Source: Variovorax paradoxus (GTDB lineage Bacteria; Pseudomonadota; Gammaproteobacteria; Burkholderiales; Burkholderiaceae_C). Taken from it: 64,000 nt of DNA. Under the pieces are notes generated by a model, which saw only the letters and a program-made list of their open reading frames with translations, had not been told where the DNA came from and did no database searches. The stretch's first letter is position 1. Each line of letters begins with the position of its first letter. The translations under genes and the position numbers were made by a program. The stretch spans positions 5,229,501 through 5,293,500 of the forward strand of contig NZ_CP091716.1 in NCBI RefSeq assembly GCF_022009635.1, given 5' to 3'. Shown one piece after another: positions 18,598 through 29,339 of this stretch.

Positions 18598-18831
18598 ATG
18601 AACAAGGACACCATCGAAGGCAACTGGAAACAGCTCAAGGGCAAGGTCAAGGAGCAATGGGGAAAGTTGACCGACGACGACTTCGACGTCATTGCGGGCA
18701 AGCGCGACCAGTTGCTCGGTCGCATCCAGGAACGCCACGGCATCAGCCGCGATGAAGCCGAAAAGCAGGTCAAGGACTGGGAAGTGCGCGATGGCCGCAC
18801 GCCCGACGCCCTGTGGTTCGAGCGCTACTGA
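18598..18831 (+). CDS. CsbD family stress protein
   Basis: 77-residue hydrophilic protein of the CsbD/YjbJ family. It has the characteristic NWKQLKGKVKEQWGKLTDDD and the following helix GKRDQLLGRIQERHGISRDE. These small helical proteins accumulate under general stress; the biochemical role is unknown. The Shine-Dalgarno AAAGGA sits 7 nt before the ATG and fixes the start. A second small protein gene follows 51 bp later and may be cotranscribed up to the terminator at 19313-19337. Confidence 0.92.
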   Translation: MNKDTIEGNWKQLKGKVKEQWGKLTDDDFDVIAGKRDQLLGRIQERHGISRDEAEKQVKDWEVRDGRTPDALWFERY

Positions 18832-18882
18832 GCCGCCCACCTCCTTCAACCCATTTCAACAACTCCCTCAAGGAAAATTCCA

Positions 18883-19290
18883 ATGAAAAAACACCTCCTC
18901 ATGCTCGCTCTCGCGTCCACCTGCTTCGTCGCCACGCAAGCCAGCGCGATGACCAAGGACGAATACAAGGTCGCCAAGGAAAAGATCGAGGCCGACTACA
19001 AGGTCGCCAAGGCCCAGTGCGACACGATGAAGGACAACGCCAAGGACGTCTGCCAGAAGGACGCCAAGGGCAAGGAAAACGTGGCCAAGGCCGAGCTGGA
19101 ACAGCAATACCAGCCGAGCGACAGCCACGCCCGCAAGGTGGCTGAAGAAAAGGTGAAGGCCACCTACGACGTCGCCAAGGAAAAGTGCGACGACCAGAAG
19201 GGTGACGCCAAGACCGCCTGCGTGAACCAGGCCAAGGCCGACGAAGCCCAGGGCAAGGCCGACATCAAGGCCATGAAGAAGACCATGTAA
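18883..19290 (+). CDS. Small secreted Lys/Ala-rich protein with duplicated Cys pairs
   Basis: 135-residue protein with an N-terminal signal peptide (cleavage after SAMA-like ASA, about residue 22). The mature part is highly charged and helical. It holds an internal duplication: YKVAKAQCD with Cys46/Cys57 and YDVAKEKCD with Cys102/Cys113, both C-x10-C, so two disulfide-bonded helical hairpins are likely in the periplasm. I do not recognise a characterised family. It follows the csbD-like gene and ends in a strong terminator, suggesting a small envelope-stress unit. Confidence 0.8.
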   Translation: MKKHLLMLALASTCFVATQASAMTKDEYKVAKEKIEADYKVAKAQCDTMKDNAKDVCQKDAKGKENVAKAELEQQYQPSDSHARKVAEEKVKATYDVAKEKCDDQKGDAKTACVNQAKADEAQGKADIKAMKKTM

Positions 19291-19312
19291 GGCTTAAGGC
19301 CCTACAAGAAAG

Positions 19313-19337
19313 AACGGCGCCCTCGGGCGCCGTTTTT
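19313..19337 (+). terminator. Rho-independent terminator
   Basis: 9-bp stem AACGGCGCC / GGCGCCGTT with a 4-nt loop, followed by a T-run. It lies 22 bp past the stop of the small Cys-pair protein. Confidence 0.9.
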
Positions 19338-19357
19338 CGTTGGGCAGCGGTCTTCGC

Positions 19358-19801
19358 TCAGGCCTTGAGGGAATCGACCACTCGCTGCAGCGCCTCGGGC
19401 AGCGGCACCGGGCGCTGGGTGGCACGGTCGACGTAGACGTGGATGAAATGGCCCTGCGCCGCAGCACTGTCCGAGCCCTCGGCGAACAGCGCGATCTCGT
19501 AGCGCACGCTGGAGCGGCCAGCCTGCGCGACGCGGATGCCCGCCTCCACCGTCTGCGGGAAAGCGATGGGCGCGAAGTAGTTGCACTGGGTCTCGACCAC
19601 GAAGCCGATGGTCTGGCCGTCGTGGATGTCGAGCGCGCCGCGCTCGATGAGCAGTGCGTTCACCGCCGTGTCGAACCAGCTGTAGTAGACGACGTTATTG
19701 ACGTGACCGTACATGTCGTTGTCGGCCCAGCGCGTAGGGATGCTGCGAAAAGCGCGATAGCCGTTGCGCGCGTGCGGAGTGGGTTTGGTGGTGGCGCTCA
19801 T
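19358..19801 (-). CDS. Acyl-CoA thioesterase (4HBT hotdog fold)
   Basis: 147-residue hotdog-fold thioesterase of the YbgC/4-hydroxybenzoyl-CoA thioesterase type. The conserved [20 protein letters not shown] (about residues 24-43) carries the catalytic Asp-x-x-x-x-His-Val-Asn-N signature. Small acyl-CoA or phenacyl-CoA substrates are expected. The start overlaps the stop of the upstream histone-deacetylase-like gene by 4 nt (19798-19801), so both are one transcript. Confidence 0.92.
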   Translation of the reverse strand: MSATTKPTPHARNGYRAFRSIPTRWADNDMYGHVNNVVYYSWFDTAVNALLIERGALDIHDGQTIGFVVETQCNYFAPIAFPQTVEAGIRVAQAGRSSVRYEIALFAEGSDSAAAQGHFIHVYVDRATQRPVPLPEALQRVVDSLKA

Positions 19802-20724
19802 CGCGCGGCATTTTGCCAGCGGCGCCAGTATTCGAGCGCCACCTTGAAGGTGCCGACCTGCACCTGCACCGTCTCGGCGATGTCGCTGGCGTAGCCGCCG
19901 GCCATCGCGAACGCCATCGGCAGGCGGCGCTGCCAGGCCCAGTCGAACACCCGCCGGTCTCGCGCCTCCAGCCCGTCGAAGCTGAGCTTGAGGCGCCCGA
20001 GGCGGTCGCGCTCGAAGGGGTCGGCGCCGGCGAGGTAGATCACGAGGGCGGGAGCGAAGCGCCGGTCGAGTTCTTCAAGCGCATGCTCCAGCGCGGCGAG
20101 ATAGTCGGCGTCGCCGCAGCCATCGGGCAACTCGACGTCGAGGTCGCTCGCCTCCTTGCGGAAGGGAAAGTTCTTCTGGCCATGCAGCGACAGCGTGAAC
20201 ACGCTCGGGTCGTCCTGGAAGATGCTCGCGGTGCCGTTGCCCTGGTGCACGTCGAGATCGATCACGGCCACCGGCAGCCGCCTCCCGTCGCGGGCGTGTT
20301 CCGCCTGCATGAGCCGGGCCGCCACGGCAGCGTCGTTGAAGACGCAGAAGCCGCTGCCCTTGCCGGCGTAGGCGTGGTGCGTGCCACCCGCCATGTTGGC
20401 CGACACGCCCTCCGCAAAGGCCACGCGGCAGGCGGCGATGGTGGCCCCGGCGGATCGGCGCGAGCGCTCGACCATCGCCTCGCTCCAGGGAAAGCCGATC
20501 TCGCGCATCGCCTGTGGGCTGACGCTGCCTTCGCTGACGGCGGCGATCCATTCGGGCGTGTGGGCGAGCGCCAGCTCGTCGTCGCCGGCACGCGGGGCCA
20601 CGTCCATCCGCACGGCCGGAAGCTGCTCCAGCAGGCGGTCGCGCAGCATCGCGTAGCGCGACATGGGAAAGCGATGGCCCTCGGGCAGGGGCAGGACGAA
20701 CTGGCCGGAATAGAAGGCGCGCAT
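19798..20724 (-). CDS. Histone deacetylase / acetoin-utilization-like amidohydrolase
   Basis: 308-residue member of the arginase/deacetylase fold. The zinc site is recognisable in [12 protein letters not shown] (Asp, His), [19 protein letters not shown] carries the catalytic His pair, and [15 protein letters not shown] provides the last Asp ligand. Bacterial relatives remove acetyl groups from polyamines or lysines. It is translationally coupled to a thioesterase gene, hinting at a shared role in acyl metabolism, but no substrate can be assigned. The start at 20724 gives the conserved N-terminus with no room for an extension. Confidence 0.9.
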   Translation of the reverse strand: MRAFYSGQFVLPLPEGHRFPMSRYAMLRDRLLEQLPAVRMDVAPRAGDDELALAHTPEWIAAVSEGSVSPQAMREIGFPWSEAMVERSRRSAGATIAACRVAFAEGVSANMAGGTHHAYAGKGSGFCVFNDAAVAARLMQAEHARDGRRLPVAVIDLDVHQGNGTASIFQDDPSVFTLSLHGQKNFPFRKEASDLDVELPDGCGDADYLAALEHALEELDRRFAPALVIYLAGADPFERDRLGRLKLSFDGLEARDRRVFDWAWQRRLPMAFAMAGGYASDIAETVQVQVGTFKVALEYWRRWQNAAR

Positions 20725-20771
20725 GGCCGCATTCTGGAGCGGCAGGCCGAATTTAGAAGACGGGTTCTAAA

Positions 20772-20788
20772 TTGCTGCAGGGCAGCAA
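20772..20788. promoter_or_regulatory. PhaR-type operator upstream of the phasin gene
   Basis: Perfect inverted repeat TTGCTGC-AGG-GCAGCAA. Its core is CTGC-N3-GCAG, the TGC-rich sequence described for the PHB-responsive repressor PhaR. It lies just upstream of the phasin promoter -35 box, where bound PhaR could repress until PHB granules titrate it away. Confidence 0.7.
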
Positions 20789-20795
20789 AAACCCC

Positions 20796-20823
20796 TTGCC
20801 CGCAAAAATCAGCTGCCTATACT
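20796..20823 (+). promoter_or_regulatory. Phasin promoter
   Basis: -35 TTGCCC (20796-20801), 16-nt spacer, -10 TATACT (20818-20823), predicting a start near 20830 and a leader of about 77 nt. A Shine-Dalgarno (CTGGAGA) precedes the phasin ATG. Confidence 0.6.
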
Positions 20824-20906
20824 TGAGGCCATGCTGCACCGCAACATAGACGGCGAGACAGCGCAACGTGAATCGACCACTCAATCATCCCTTCTGGAGA
20901 TCTCAA

Positions 20907-21458
20907 ATGGCCCTGACCGCTGACCAAATCCTCGCCGCCCAAAAAGCCAACCTCGAAACCCTGTTCGGCCTGACCACCAAGGCTTTCGAAGGCGTCGAAA
21001 AGCTGGTCGAACTGAACGTGACCGCTTCCAAGGCTGCCCTGGCCGAAGCCCAGAGCACCGCCCAAGCGGCCCTCAGCGTGAAGGACGCGCAAGAACTGCT
21101 GACGCTGCAAGCCAGCCTGTTCCAGCCCCTGGCCGAAAAGACCGCCGCCTACAGCCGTCACCTGTATGACATCGCCCAAGGCACCGGCGCTGAATTCGGC
21201 AAGGCTTTCGAAGCCAAGGCCACCGAAGCCCAGCAAGCCTTCGTCGGCCTCGTCGACAGCGCTTCCAAGAATGCCCCGGCCGGTTCGGAAACCGCCGTCG
21301 CCGTTCTGAAGAGCGCCGTGGCCGCCGCCAACAACGCTTTCGAATCGGTCCAGAAGGCCGTCAAGCAAGCGTCGGACGTCGCCGAAGCCAACTTCAACGC
21401 CGTGTCGACCCAAGCCGTCGCCGCCGCCAAGACCGCGACCGCTTCGCGCAAGCGCTAA
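20907..21458 (+). CDS. phaP: Phasin (PHA granule-associated protein)
   Basis: 183-residue amphipathic, Ala-rich helical protein that coats polyhydroxyalkanoate granules. The N-terminus [20 protein letters not shown] and the segment [18 protein letters not shown] are typical betaproteobacterial phasin features. There are no membrane segments or cysteines. Strong signals surround it: a promoter, a PhaR-like operator and a strong terminator, as expected for a highly expressed granule protein. Codon choice appears biased to frequent codons. Confidence 0.94.
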   Translation: MALTADQILAAQKANLETLFGLTTKAFEGVEKLVELNVTASKAALAEAQSTAQAALSVKDAQELLTLQASLFQPLAEKTAAYSRHLYDIAQGTGAEFGKAFEAKATEAQQAFVGLVDSASKNAPAGSETAVAVLKSAVAAANNAFESVQKAVKQASDVAEANFNAVSTQAVAAAKTATASRKR

Positions 21459-21509
21459 GCCGTCGACCACCACCAGTTGTCTCCTTGGGTCCTCACGGAT
21501 CCAATTCAG

Positions 21510-21538
21510 GGCCTCATCTTCGGATGAGGCCTTTTTTT
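21510..21538 (+). terminator. Rho-independent terminator after phasin
   Basis: 8-bp stem GGCCTCAT / ATGAGGCC with a CTTCGG loop and seven T residues. Confidence 0.93.
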
Positions 21539-21588
21539 GGCCCGGCGGGCGTCTTCGATAATGAAAGGCTCATCCCAGGAGACTTTTT

Positions 21589-22347
21589 ATGCAGATCGAC
21601 GGCAAGGTTTTTATCGTGACCGGTGGCGCTTCGGGCCTCGGCGAGGGCACGGCGCGCATGCTGGCCGCCAACGGCGGCAAGGTGGTCATCGCCGACATGC
21701 AGGCTGACAAGGGCGAAGCCGTTGCCAAGGAAATCGGCGGCGTGTTCGTCAAGTGCGACGTGAGCCAGGAAGCCGACGGCCAGGCCGTGGTGGCCGCCGC
21801 GCTCAAGCTCGGCAAGCTGGTCGGGCTGGTCAACTGCGCCGGCATCGCGCCGGCCGAGAAGACCGTGGGCAAGAACGGCCCGCACGCGCTGGCCGTGTTC
21901 AGCAAGACCGTCACGGTCAACCTGATCGGCAGCTTCAACATGATCCGCCTGGCGGCCGACGCCATGGGCAAGAACGAGCCCGAAGCCACCGGCGAGCGCG
22001 GCGTGCTGATTTCCACCGCCTCCGTCGCGGCCTACGACGGCCAGATCGGCCAGGCCGCTTACAGCGCCTCCAAGGGCGGCGTGGTCGGCATGACGCTGCC
22101 GATCGCCCGCGACCTGGCACGCAGCGGCATCCGCAACATGACCATCGCCCCCGGCATCTTCGGCACGCCCATGCTCTTCGGCATGCCCCAGGAAGTGCAG
22201 GACGCGCTGGCCGCCAGCGTGCCCTTCCCCTCCCGCCTGGGCACGCCCGAGGACTACGCCAAGCTGGCCAAGCACATCATCGAGAACGACATGCTCAACG
22301 GCGAGGTGATTCGTCTGGACGGAGCGATTCGATTGGCTCCCCGCTGA
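21589..22347 (+). CDS. SDR oxidoreductase, 3-hydroxyacyl-CoA dehydrogenase type II-like
   Basis: 252-residue short-chain dehydrogenase. The cofactor motif is [10 protein letters not shown] (12-21), followed by DMQ for NAD preference, then [11 protein letters not shown]. The catalytic Ser is in [10 protein letters not shown] and YSASKGG carries Tyr-x3-Lys. The sequence closely follows the HSD10/3-hydroxy-2-methylbutyryl-CoA dehydrogenase group, including the [20 protein letters not shown] stretch. A role in isoleucine or fatty acyl-CoA oxidation is therefore likely. Its 3' end overlaps the convergent YihY gene by 53 nt. Confidence 0.93.
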   Translation: MQIDGKVFIVTGGASGLGEGTARMLAANGGKVVIADMQADKGEAVAKEIGGVFVKCDVSQEADGQAVVAAALKLGKLVGLVNCAGIAPAEKTVGKNGPHALAVFSKTVTVNLIGSFNMIRLAADAMGKNEPEATGERGVLISTASVAAYDGQIGQAAYSASKGGVVGMTLPIARDLARSGIRNMTIAPGIFGTPMLFGMPQEVQDALAASVPFPSRLGTPEDYAKLAKHIIENDMLNGEVIRLDGAIRLAPR

Positions 22348-23242
22348 CGGCGGGCTCCGGCGGCCTCAGGCTGCCGGTACGGTCCAGGCGCTCGTACTGC
22401 GCGATCACCTGTGCCCCCAGCAGCACCAGCGTGGCGGCAATTTCAAGGCTCAGCAGCACCACGATCGCCGTGGTGAGCGAGCCGTAGACCACGTTCACCT
22501 GCGACAGCGTGGAGAAATACCAGATCAGCACGCGCCGCGTGGCCTCCCACAGCAGCGCGGCGGTCACGCCGCCCAGCAACGCGTGCCGCAGCGACATGCG
22601 CCCGGCCGGCATCACGAGGTAGAGCGAGGTCAGCATGAAGATCTCGCCACCCAGCCCCAGCAGGTACAGCAGCAACCCCGAAATGCCCGACAGCGACCAG
22701 CTGCGCCCCAGCAGGTCGACGCTTTCCTGCCCCACCAGTTGCAGCGCGCCCGACACCAGCGTGACCAGCAGCAGCCCCACGCACAGGCACAGGATGTAGA
22801 TGTACGGCATGGCCACCGACACCAGGAAATGGCGCTTGTGGTCGGCCTTGCGATGGTGGAAGAACACCGCCATCGCGCTTTCGAGCACGCTGAAGGCCAG
22901 CGAGCTGAAGAAGATCATCGTCACCAGCAAAACCGGCCCGAGAACGTCGCGATGATCCAGGAAGCCCGACAGCTCGGCCACGATGGCCTTCGACTGCCCC
23001 GGCAGCAGCCATTCGAGATACCGCCCGATGGTGCGCAGCAGCTCGGCCTGCTCGATGACGTGCGACAGCGCGATCACGCTCACAATCAGCAGCGGCACGA
23101 TGGACAGCAGCGCGTAGTACGCCACCGCGCCCGCGAGCAGCAGGCCCTGGTTGGCGCGGAATTCCTTCAGCGCCTGCCATACGAATCGAAGGGGGTGGCG
23201 CAGCAGCGGCGCGGCGTGTTGCAAGGGGTTGGACGTCGTCAT
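22295..23242 (-). CDS. YihY/virulence factor BrkB family membrane protein
   Basis: 315-residue inner-membrane protein with about six hydrophobic helices. Typical YihY motifs are [20 protein letters not shown] near the N-terminus and [20 protein letters not shown] near the C-terminus. The family was once called ribonuclease BN in error; its function is unknown and a transport role is suspected. The C-terminal tail is hydrophilic and Pro/Arg-rich, and the last 53 nt overlap the convergent SDR gene. It is divergent from dnaG, with 82 bp between starts. Confidence 0.9.
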   Translation of the reverse strand: MTTSNPLQHAAPLLRHPLRFVWQALKEFRANQGLLLAGAVAYYALLSIVPLLIVSVIALSHVIEQAELLRTIGRYLEWLLPGQSKAIVAELSGFLDHRDVLGPVLLVTMIFFSSLAFSVLESAMAVFFHHRKADHKRHFLVSVAMPYIYILCLCVGLLLVTLVSGALQLVGQESVDLLGRSWSLSGISGLLLYLLGLGGEIFMLTSLYLVMPAGRMSLRHALLGGVTAALLWEATRRVLIWYFSTLSQVNVVYGSLTTAIVVLLSLEIAATLVLLGAQVIAQYERLDRTGSLRPPEPAVSGEPIESLRPDESPRR

Positions 23243-23324
23243 GCGTGGCTTCCGGTCGCGGCCAGTATGCCGTCCGGCCGCCGGCGTTCGGCGGCTTGCG
23301 TATGATTTGCCGCTCTTCGCCTAC

Positions 23325-25352
23325 ATGACCATCCCCGCTTCATTCATCCAGGAACTCATCGCGCGCGCCGATGTGGTCGAGATCGTCGGCCGCTACGTCC
23401 CGCTCAAGAAGGCAGGCGCCAATTTCATGGGCCTGTGTCCGTTCCACGGCGAGAAATCGCCCTCCTTCTCCGTCAGCCCGACGAAGCAGTTCTATCACTG
23501 CTTCGGCTGCGGGGTGCATGGCAACGCCATCGGCTTCCTGATGGAGCATGCTGGCATGGGCTTCGTCGAGGCGGTGCATGACCTGGCCGACCAGTACGGC
23601 CTGCAGGTGCCCGAAGACGACGCCTCCCCCGCCGAACGCGCCCGCGCTGCCAGCCAGCGCCAGAAGCAGGCCACGCTGACCGACGTGCTCGAAAAAGCCG
23701 GCGACGCCTACCGCAAGCACCTGCGCCAGGCGCCCGGTGCCATCGAATACCTGAAGGGCCGGGGCGTGTCGGGCGAAGTGGCCAAGCAGTTCGGCATCGG
23801 CTATGCGCCGGCCGGCTGGCGCGCGCTGGCCAGCGTGTTCCCCGACTACGACGACCCGCTGCTCACCGAGAGCGGGCTGGTGATCGTCAACAACGAGGAA
23901 GGCAAGCTCAGCGACGAGGAAGCCAAGCGCTACGACCGCTTCCGCGACCGCGTGATGTTCCCGATCCGCAACGTGAAGGGCGAATGCATCGGCTTCGGCG
24001 GACGGGTGCTCGGCGACGAAAAGCCCAAGTACCTGAACTCGCCCGAGACGCCCGTGTTCAGCAAGGGCCGCGAGCTCTACGGCCTGTACGAAGCCCGCGC
24101 CGCCTTTCGCGACCGGGGCTATGCGCTCGTCACCGAGGGCTACATGGACGTGGTGGCGCTGGCCCAGCTCGGCTTTCCGAACGCGGTGGCCACACTGGGC
24201 ACGGCCTGCACCAGCGAGCATGTCCAAAAGCTCTTTCGCTTCACCGAATCGGTGGTGTTCAGCTTCGACGGCGACGCCGCCGGCCGACGCGCGGCGCGAA
24301 AGGCGCTCGACGGCGCGCTGCCCTACGCCACCGACGTGCGCAGCATCAAGTTTCTGTTCCTGCCGGCCGAGCACGACCCTGACAGCTTCATCCGCGAGCA
24401 CGGCGCCGAGGCCTTCGCCCGCTTCGTGACCGAGGCCACGCCACTGTCGCGCTTCATGCTCGAGGCGGCACGCGAAGGCTGCGACCTGACCACCGCCGAA
24501 GGCCGCGCCCACATGACCAGCAACGTGCGCCCGCTCTGGAGCGCCATGCCCGACGGCGCGCTCAAGCGGCAGCTGTTGAGCGAGATCGCCACGCTGGTGC
24601 AACTCGACGCACCGGCGCTCTCGGAGCTGTGGGCCTCCACGCCCGGCCCTCGCAAGGCGGGCGGCGGCGCCTTGGCCGCGCAGCGCCACAACGAACCGCC
24701 CATGTACACCGGCGGCGACGGGGACGACTACTACCCCGACATGCCCCCGCCGCAGGACTACGAGCCGCCTCGCTATGAAAGCGATAGCAAGCCCAAATTC
24801 CAGCCGCAGCGCAAGTTCACCAAGGGCAAGCGCTGGGGCGGCAAGTTCGAGGAGCCCATCGAGCCGCTGCGCGGCCGCGGCGCACCGCCCAGCCGGCCCG
24901 ACGTGGCGGTGCGGCTGCTGCTGTCGAACATGGCGCAGTGGGAGGCGCTTTCACACGAGCTGCACTTGATGCTCTGCGAGCTGCCCGGCTCGCACGGCGC
25001 CCTCTTCACCTGGCTCGACAGCCAGTTGCACGAGCACGGCGTCCAGCCCTGGGCGGCGCTGCGCGAAGGCCTGCGCGGGCTCGACTTCGAGCCGCTGGCC
25101 GAGCGGCTCATGGCGGTCTCCGAAGGCGGCCCGGTGCCCGAAGGCGAAGAAGAGCAGCATCTGGCCGACGCCGCCAAGGAGCTGACCAGCGTGCTCGACT
25201 TCATGCTCGACGACCGCTTGAAGGCCCAGCAGAGCGAGGCCATCGCGGCCGTAGGTAAAGACCCTAAGGCCCTGGAACGCTACAAGGCGCTGGAGGCGCG
25301 GCGCCTCGAATTACGCAATCGCCTGCGCCCGGCGGATGCCGAAGGTGCTTGA
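23325..25352 (+). CDS. dnaG: DNA primase
   Basis: 675-residue primase that makes RNA primers at the replication fork. The N-terminal zinc-binding domain has Cys38-x2-His41 and Cys59-x2-Cys62 (CHC2). The TOPRIM core shows LVTEGYMDVVALAQLG and FSFDGDAAGRRAARKAL. A long Pro/Gly/charged linker (about 440-530) joins the C-terminal DnaB-interacting helicase-binding domain. ATG 23325 gives the MTIPASFIQELIARADVVEI start shared by proteobacterial DnaG. It is followed by rpoD, part of the usual dnaG-rpoD macromolecular synthesis operon, although a promoter lies between them. Confidence 0.97.
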   Translation: MTIPASFIQELIARADVVEIVGRYVPLKKAGANFMGLCPFHGEKSPSFSVSPTKQFYHCFGCGVHGNAIGFLMEHAGMGFVEAVHDLADQYGLQVPEDDASPAERARAASQRQKQATLTDVLEKAGDAYRKHLRQAPGAIEYLKGRGVSGEVAKQFGIGYAPAGWRALASVFPDYDDPLLTESGLVIVNNEEGKLSDEEAKRYDRFRDRVMFPIRNVKGECIGFGGRVLGDEKPKYLNSPETPVFSKGRELYGLYEARAAFRDRGYALVTEGYMDVVALAQLGFPNAVATLGTACTSEHVQKLFRFTESVVFSFDGDAAGRRAARKALDGALPYATDVRSIKFLFLPAEHDPDSFIREHGAEAFARFVTEATPLSRFMLEAAREGCDLTTAEGRAHMTSNVRPLWSAMPDGALKRQLLSEIATLVQLDAPALSELWASTPGPRKAGGGALAAQRHNEPPMYTGGDGDDYYPDMPPPQDYEPPRYESDSKPKFQPQRKFTKGKRWGGKFEEPIEPLRGRGAPPSRPDVAVRLLLSNMAQWEALSHELHLMLCELPGSHGALFTWLDSQLHEHGVQPWAALREGLRGLDFEPLAERLMAVSEGGPVPEGEEEQHLADAAKELTSVLDFMLDDRLKAQQSEAIAAVGKDPKALERYKALEARRLELRNRLRPADAEGA

Positions 25353-25648
25353 AATTTGCGCAACGCGCTATAATGTAGGGCTTTGCAACTGGCGAAATTA
25401 GGCAAGAGCGACAGCAGCACCTCCGGGCCGACCCCTAGCGCAACGCACTCCAACGGTAAATTCCGGCGGAAAGGGTCAATAACCGCAAGGACTGCACACC
25501 AAATGTTCGCCCGACATCTTGCCTGCTGAGGAATCACTTCCTCTTTCCCAATTGTTTTTGTCCGTGCCTGTGCACGGGCATGGTGGCGCTGTCCGCGTGA
25601 CGGCGCGCCTGTGATTCCGCTTGTCTTTTCTTGCCGTAACGAGGTCGT
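25353..25648 (+). promoter_or_regulatory. dnaG-rpoD intergenic leader and promoter
   Basis: 296 bp without a recognised gene. A perfect -10 TATAAT (25369-25374) lies just after the dnaG stop; no good -35 is visible at 16-18 nt, so an activator or alternative geometry is possible. This gives rpoD a leader of about 270 nt. It holds a 6-bp hairpin CCGTGC-CTGT-GCACGG (25562-25577) and an eight-codon ORF starting ATG at 25503 with a weak AAGGA upstream. Either may be regulatory; nothing here matches a known riboswitch to my eye. Confidence 0.5.
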
Positions 25649-27979
<2,331 letters not shown>

Positions 27980-28001
27980 TCCGGGTTCGCTGAAGCCAAA
28001 G

Positions 28002-28044
28002 CGCCCGCCCTGCCCCTTACCCGGGCGGCGGGCGTTCTCTTTTT
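28002..28044 (+). terminator. Rho-independent terminator after rpoD
   Basis: Stem CGCCCGCC (28002-28009) / GGCGGGCG (28027-28034) with a 17-nt loop that can pair further, followed by a TTCTCTTTTT tract. Confidence 0.82.
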
Positions 28045-28084
28045 CACAGTCCACGCACAACAAGTACAACGGAGCTGCCTTCCC

Positions 28085-29320
28085 ATGAATCCCGACGCAG
28101 ACAAACTCTGGCAGGCGCCGCGCTGGGCGCTTGCCGTGCTGCTCGCCGTGCTGGGCATGCTCGGTCCCTTCTCGATCGACACCTACATCCCCGCGTTCTC
28201 CGGCATCGCGCAGTCGATCGGCGCCACGCCGGCCGAGATGCAGCAGACGCTCTCTGCCTACCTGTTCGGCTTCGCGTTCATGAACCTGTTCCACGGCGCG
28301 CTGTCGGACAGCTTCGGGCGCCGCCCCGTGGTGCTGTGGGGGCTGGCGGTGTTCACGCTGGCCTCGCTGGGCTGCGCGCTGTCGCAGAACATCACGCAGC
28401 TGGTGCTGTTCCGCGGGCTGCAGGGCCTGTCGACCGGCGCGGGCATCGTGGTGTCGCGCGCGGTGATCCGCGACATGTTCCCGCCCGCCGAGGCGCAGCG
28501 GGTCATGAGCCAGGTCACGATCTACTTCGGCGTGGCGCCGGCCATCGCGCCCATCGTGGGCGGCTTCCTGTTCGTGCACGCCGGCTGGCATGCGGTGTTC
28601 TGGTTCCTTGTGGCGGTGGGCGTGGTGCTGTTCACCGCCAACTACAAGCTGCTGCCCGAGACGCTGCACAAGGACCATCGCCAGCCCTTCCAGGTGCGCC
28701 ACCTGATGCGCGGCTACTGGGACCTGTGCTCCGACCCGCGCTTCCTGCTGCTGGCCTTTGCCAGCGGCGTGCCCTTCAACGGCATGTTCCTCTACGTGCT
28801 GGCCGCGCCCGCCTTCCTGGGCGACCACCTGGCGCTGCAGCCGCAGCAGTTCTTCTGGTTCTTCCTGCTGACCATCGGCGGCATCATGCTCGGCGCGCGC
28901 GCCAGCGGACGCATGGCCGGCAAGGTCGCGCCCAAGCGGCAGATCCGCGACGGCTTTCTCATCATGCTGATCACCTCGGTGGTCAACGTGGTGGCCAACA
29001 CCTTCTTCCAGGCGCACGTGGCGTGGGCGCTGTGGCCGCTGGCGGTGTTCGCCTTCGGCTGGGCGCTGATGGTGCCGGTGGTCACGCTGCTGGTGCTCGA
29101 CCTTCATCCGGAGCGCCGCGGCATGGCCTCGTCGCTGCAGGCCGTGATCGGCTCCACCGCCAACGGCATCGTGGCCGGCGCGGTGGCGCCGCTGGTGATG
29201 CATTCCACGCTCGCACTGGCGCTGACCTCCATGGCCATGCTCGCCATCGGCCTCGTCGCCTGGGTGTGGCTGCACGGCCGCTGGCCGGAGATCGGGCGCA
29301 TGGTCGCCCACGAAGGCTGA
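28085..29320 (+). CDS. Multidrug effflux MFS transporter, Bcr/CflA family
   Basis: 411-residue inner-membrane drug:H+ antiporter of the Bcr/CflA type (DHA1, 12 helices). The N-terminus has FSIDTYIPAFSGIAQSIG, the Bcr signature, and motif A reads HGALSDSFGRRPVVLWGL. Motif C is GVAPAIAPIVGGFLFVHAGW. Substrates could be bicyclomycin, sulfonamides or dipeptides; no regulator lies next to it. The next gene starts 19 bp later and may be cotranscribed. Confidence 0.92.
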   Translation: MNPDADKLWQAPRWALAVLLAVLGMLGPFSIDTYIPAFSGIAQSIGATPAEMQQTLSAYLFGFAFMNLFHGALSDSFGRRPVVLWGLAVFTLASLGCALSQNITQLVLFRGLQGLSTGAGIVVSRAVIRDMFPPAEAQRVMSQVTIYFGVAPAIAPIVGGFLFVHAGWHAVFWFLVAVGVVLFTANYKLLPETLHKDHRQPFQVRHLMRGYWDLCSDPRFLLLAFASGVPFNGMFLYVLAAPAFLGDHLALQPQQFFWFFLLTIGGIMLGARASGRMAGKVAPKRQIRDGFLIMLITSVVNVVANTFFQAHVAWALWPLAVFAFGWALMVPVVTLLVLDLHPERRGMASSLQAVIGSTANGIVAGAVAPLVMHSTLALALTSMAMLAIGLVAWVWLHGRWPEIGRMVAHEG

Positions 29321-29339
29321 CCAGGCAGAGCGCGCTCCG

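Noticed and set aside
20831..20923. 30-codon ORF starting at the predicted phasin transcription start
   Set aside because: It overlaps the phasin start out of frame, has no Shine-Dalgarno and no protein-like pattern; coincidence is more likely than a leaderless peptide.
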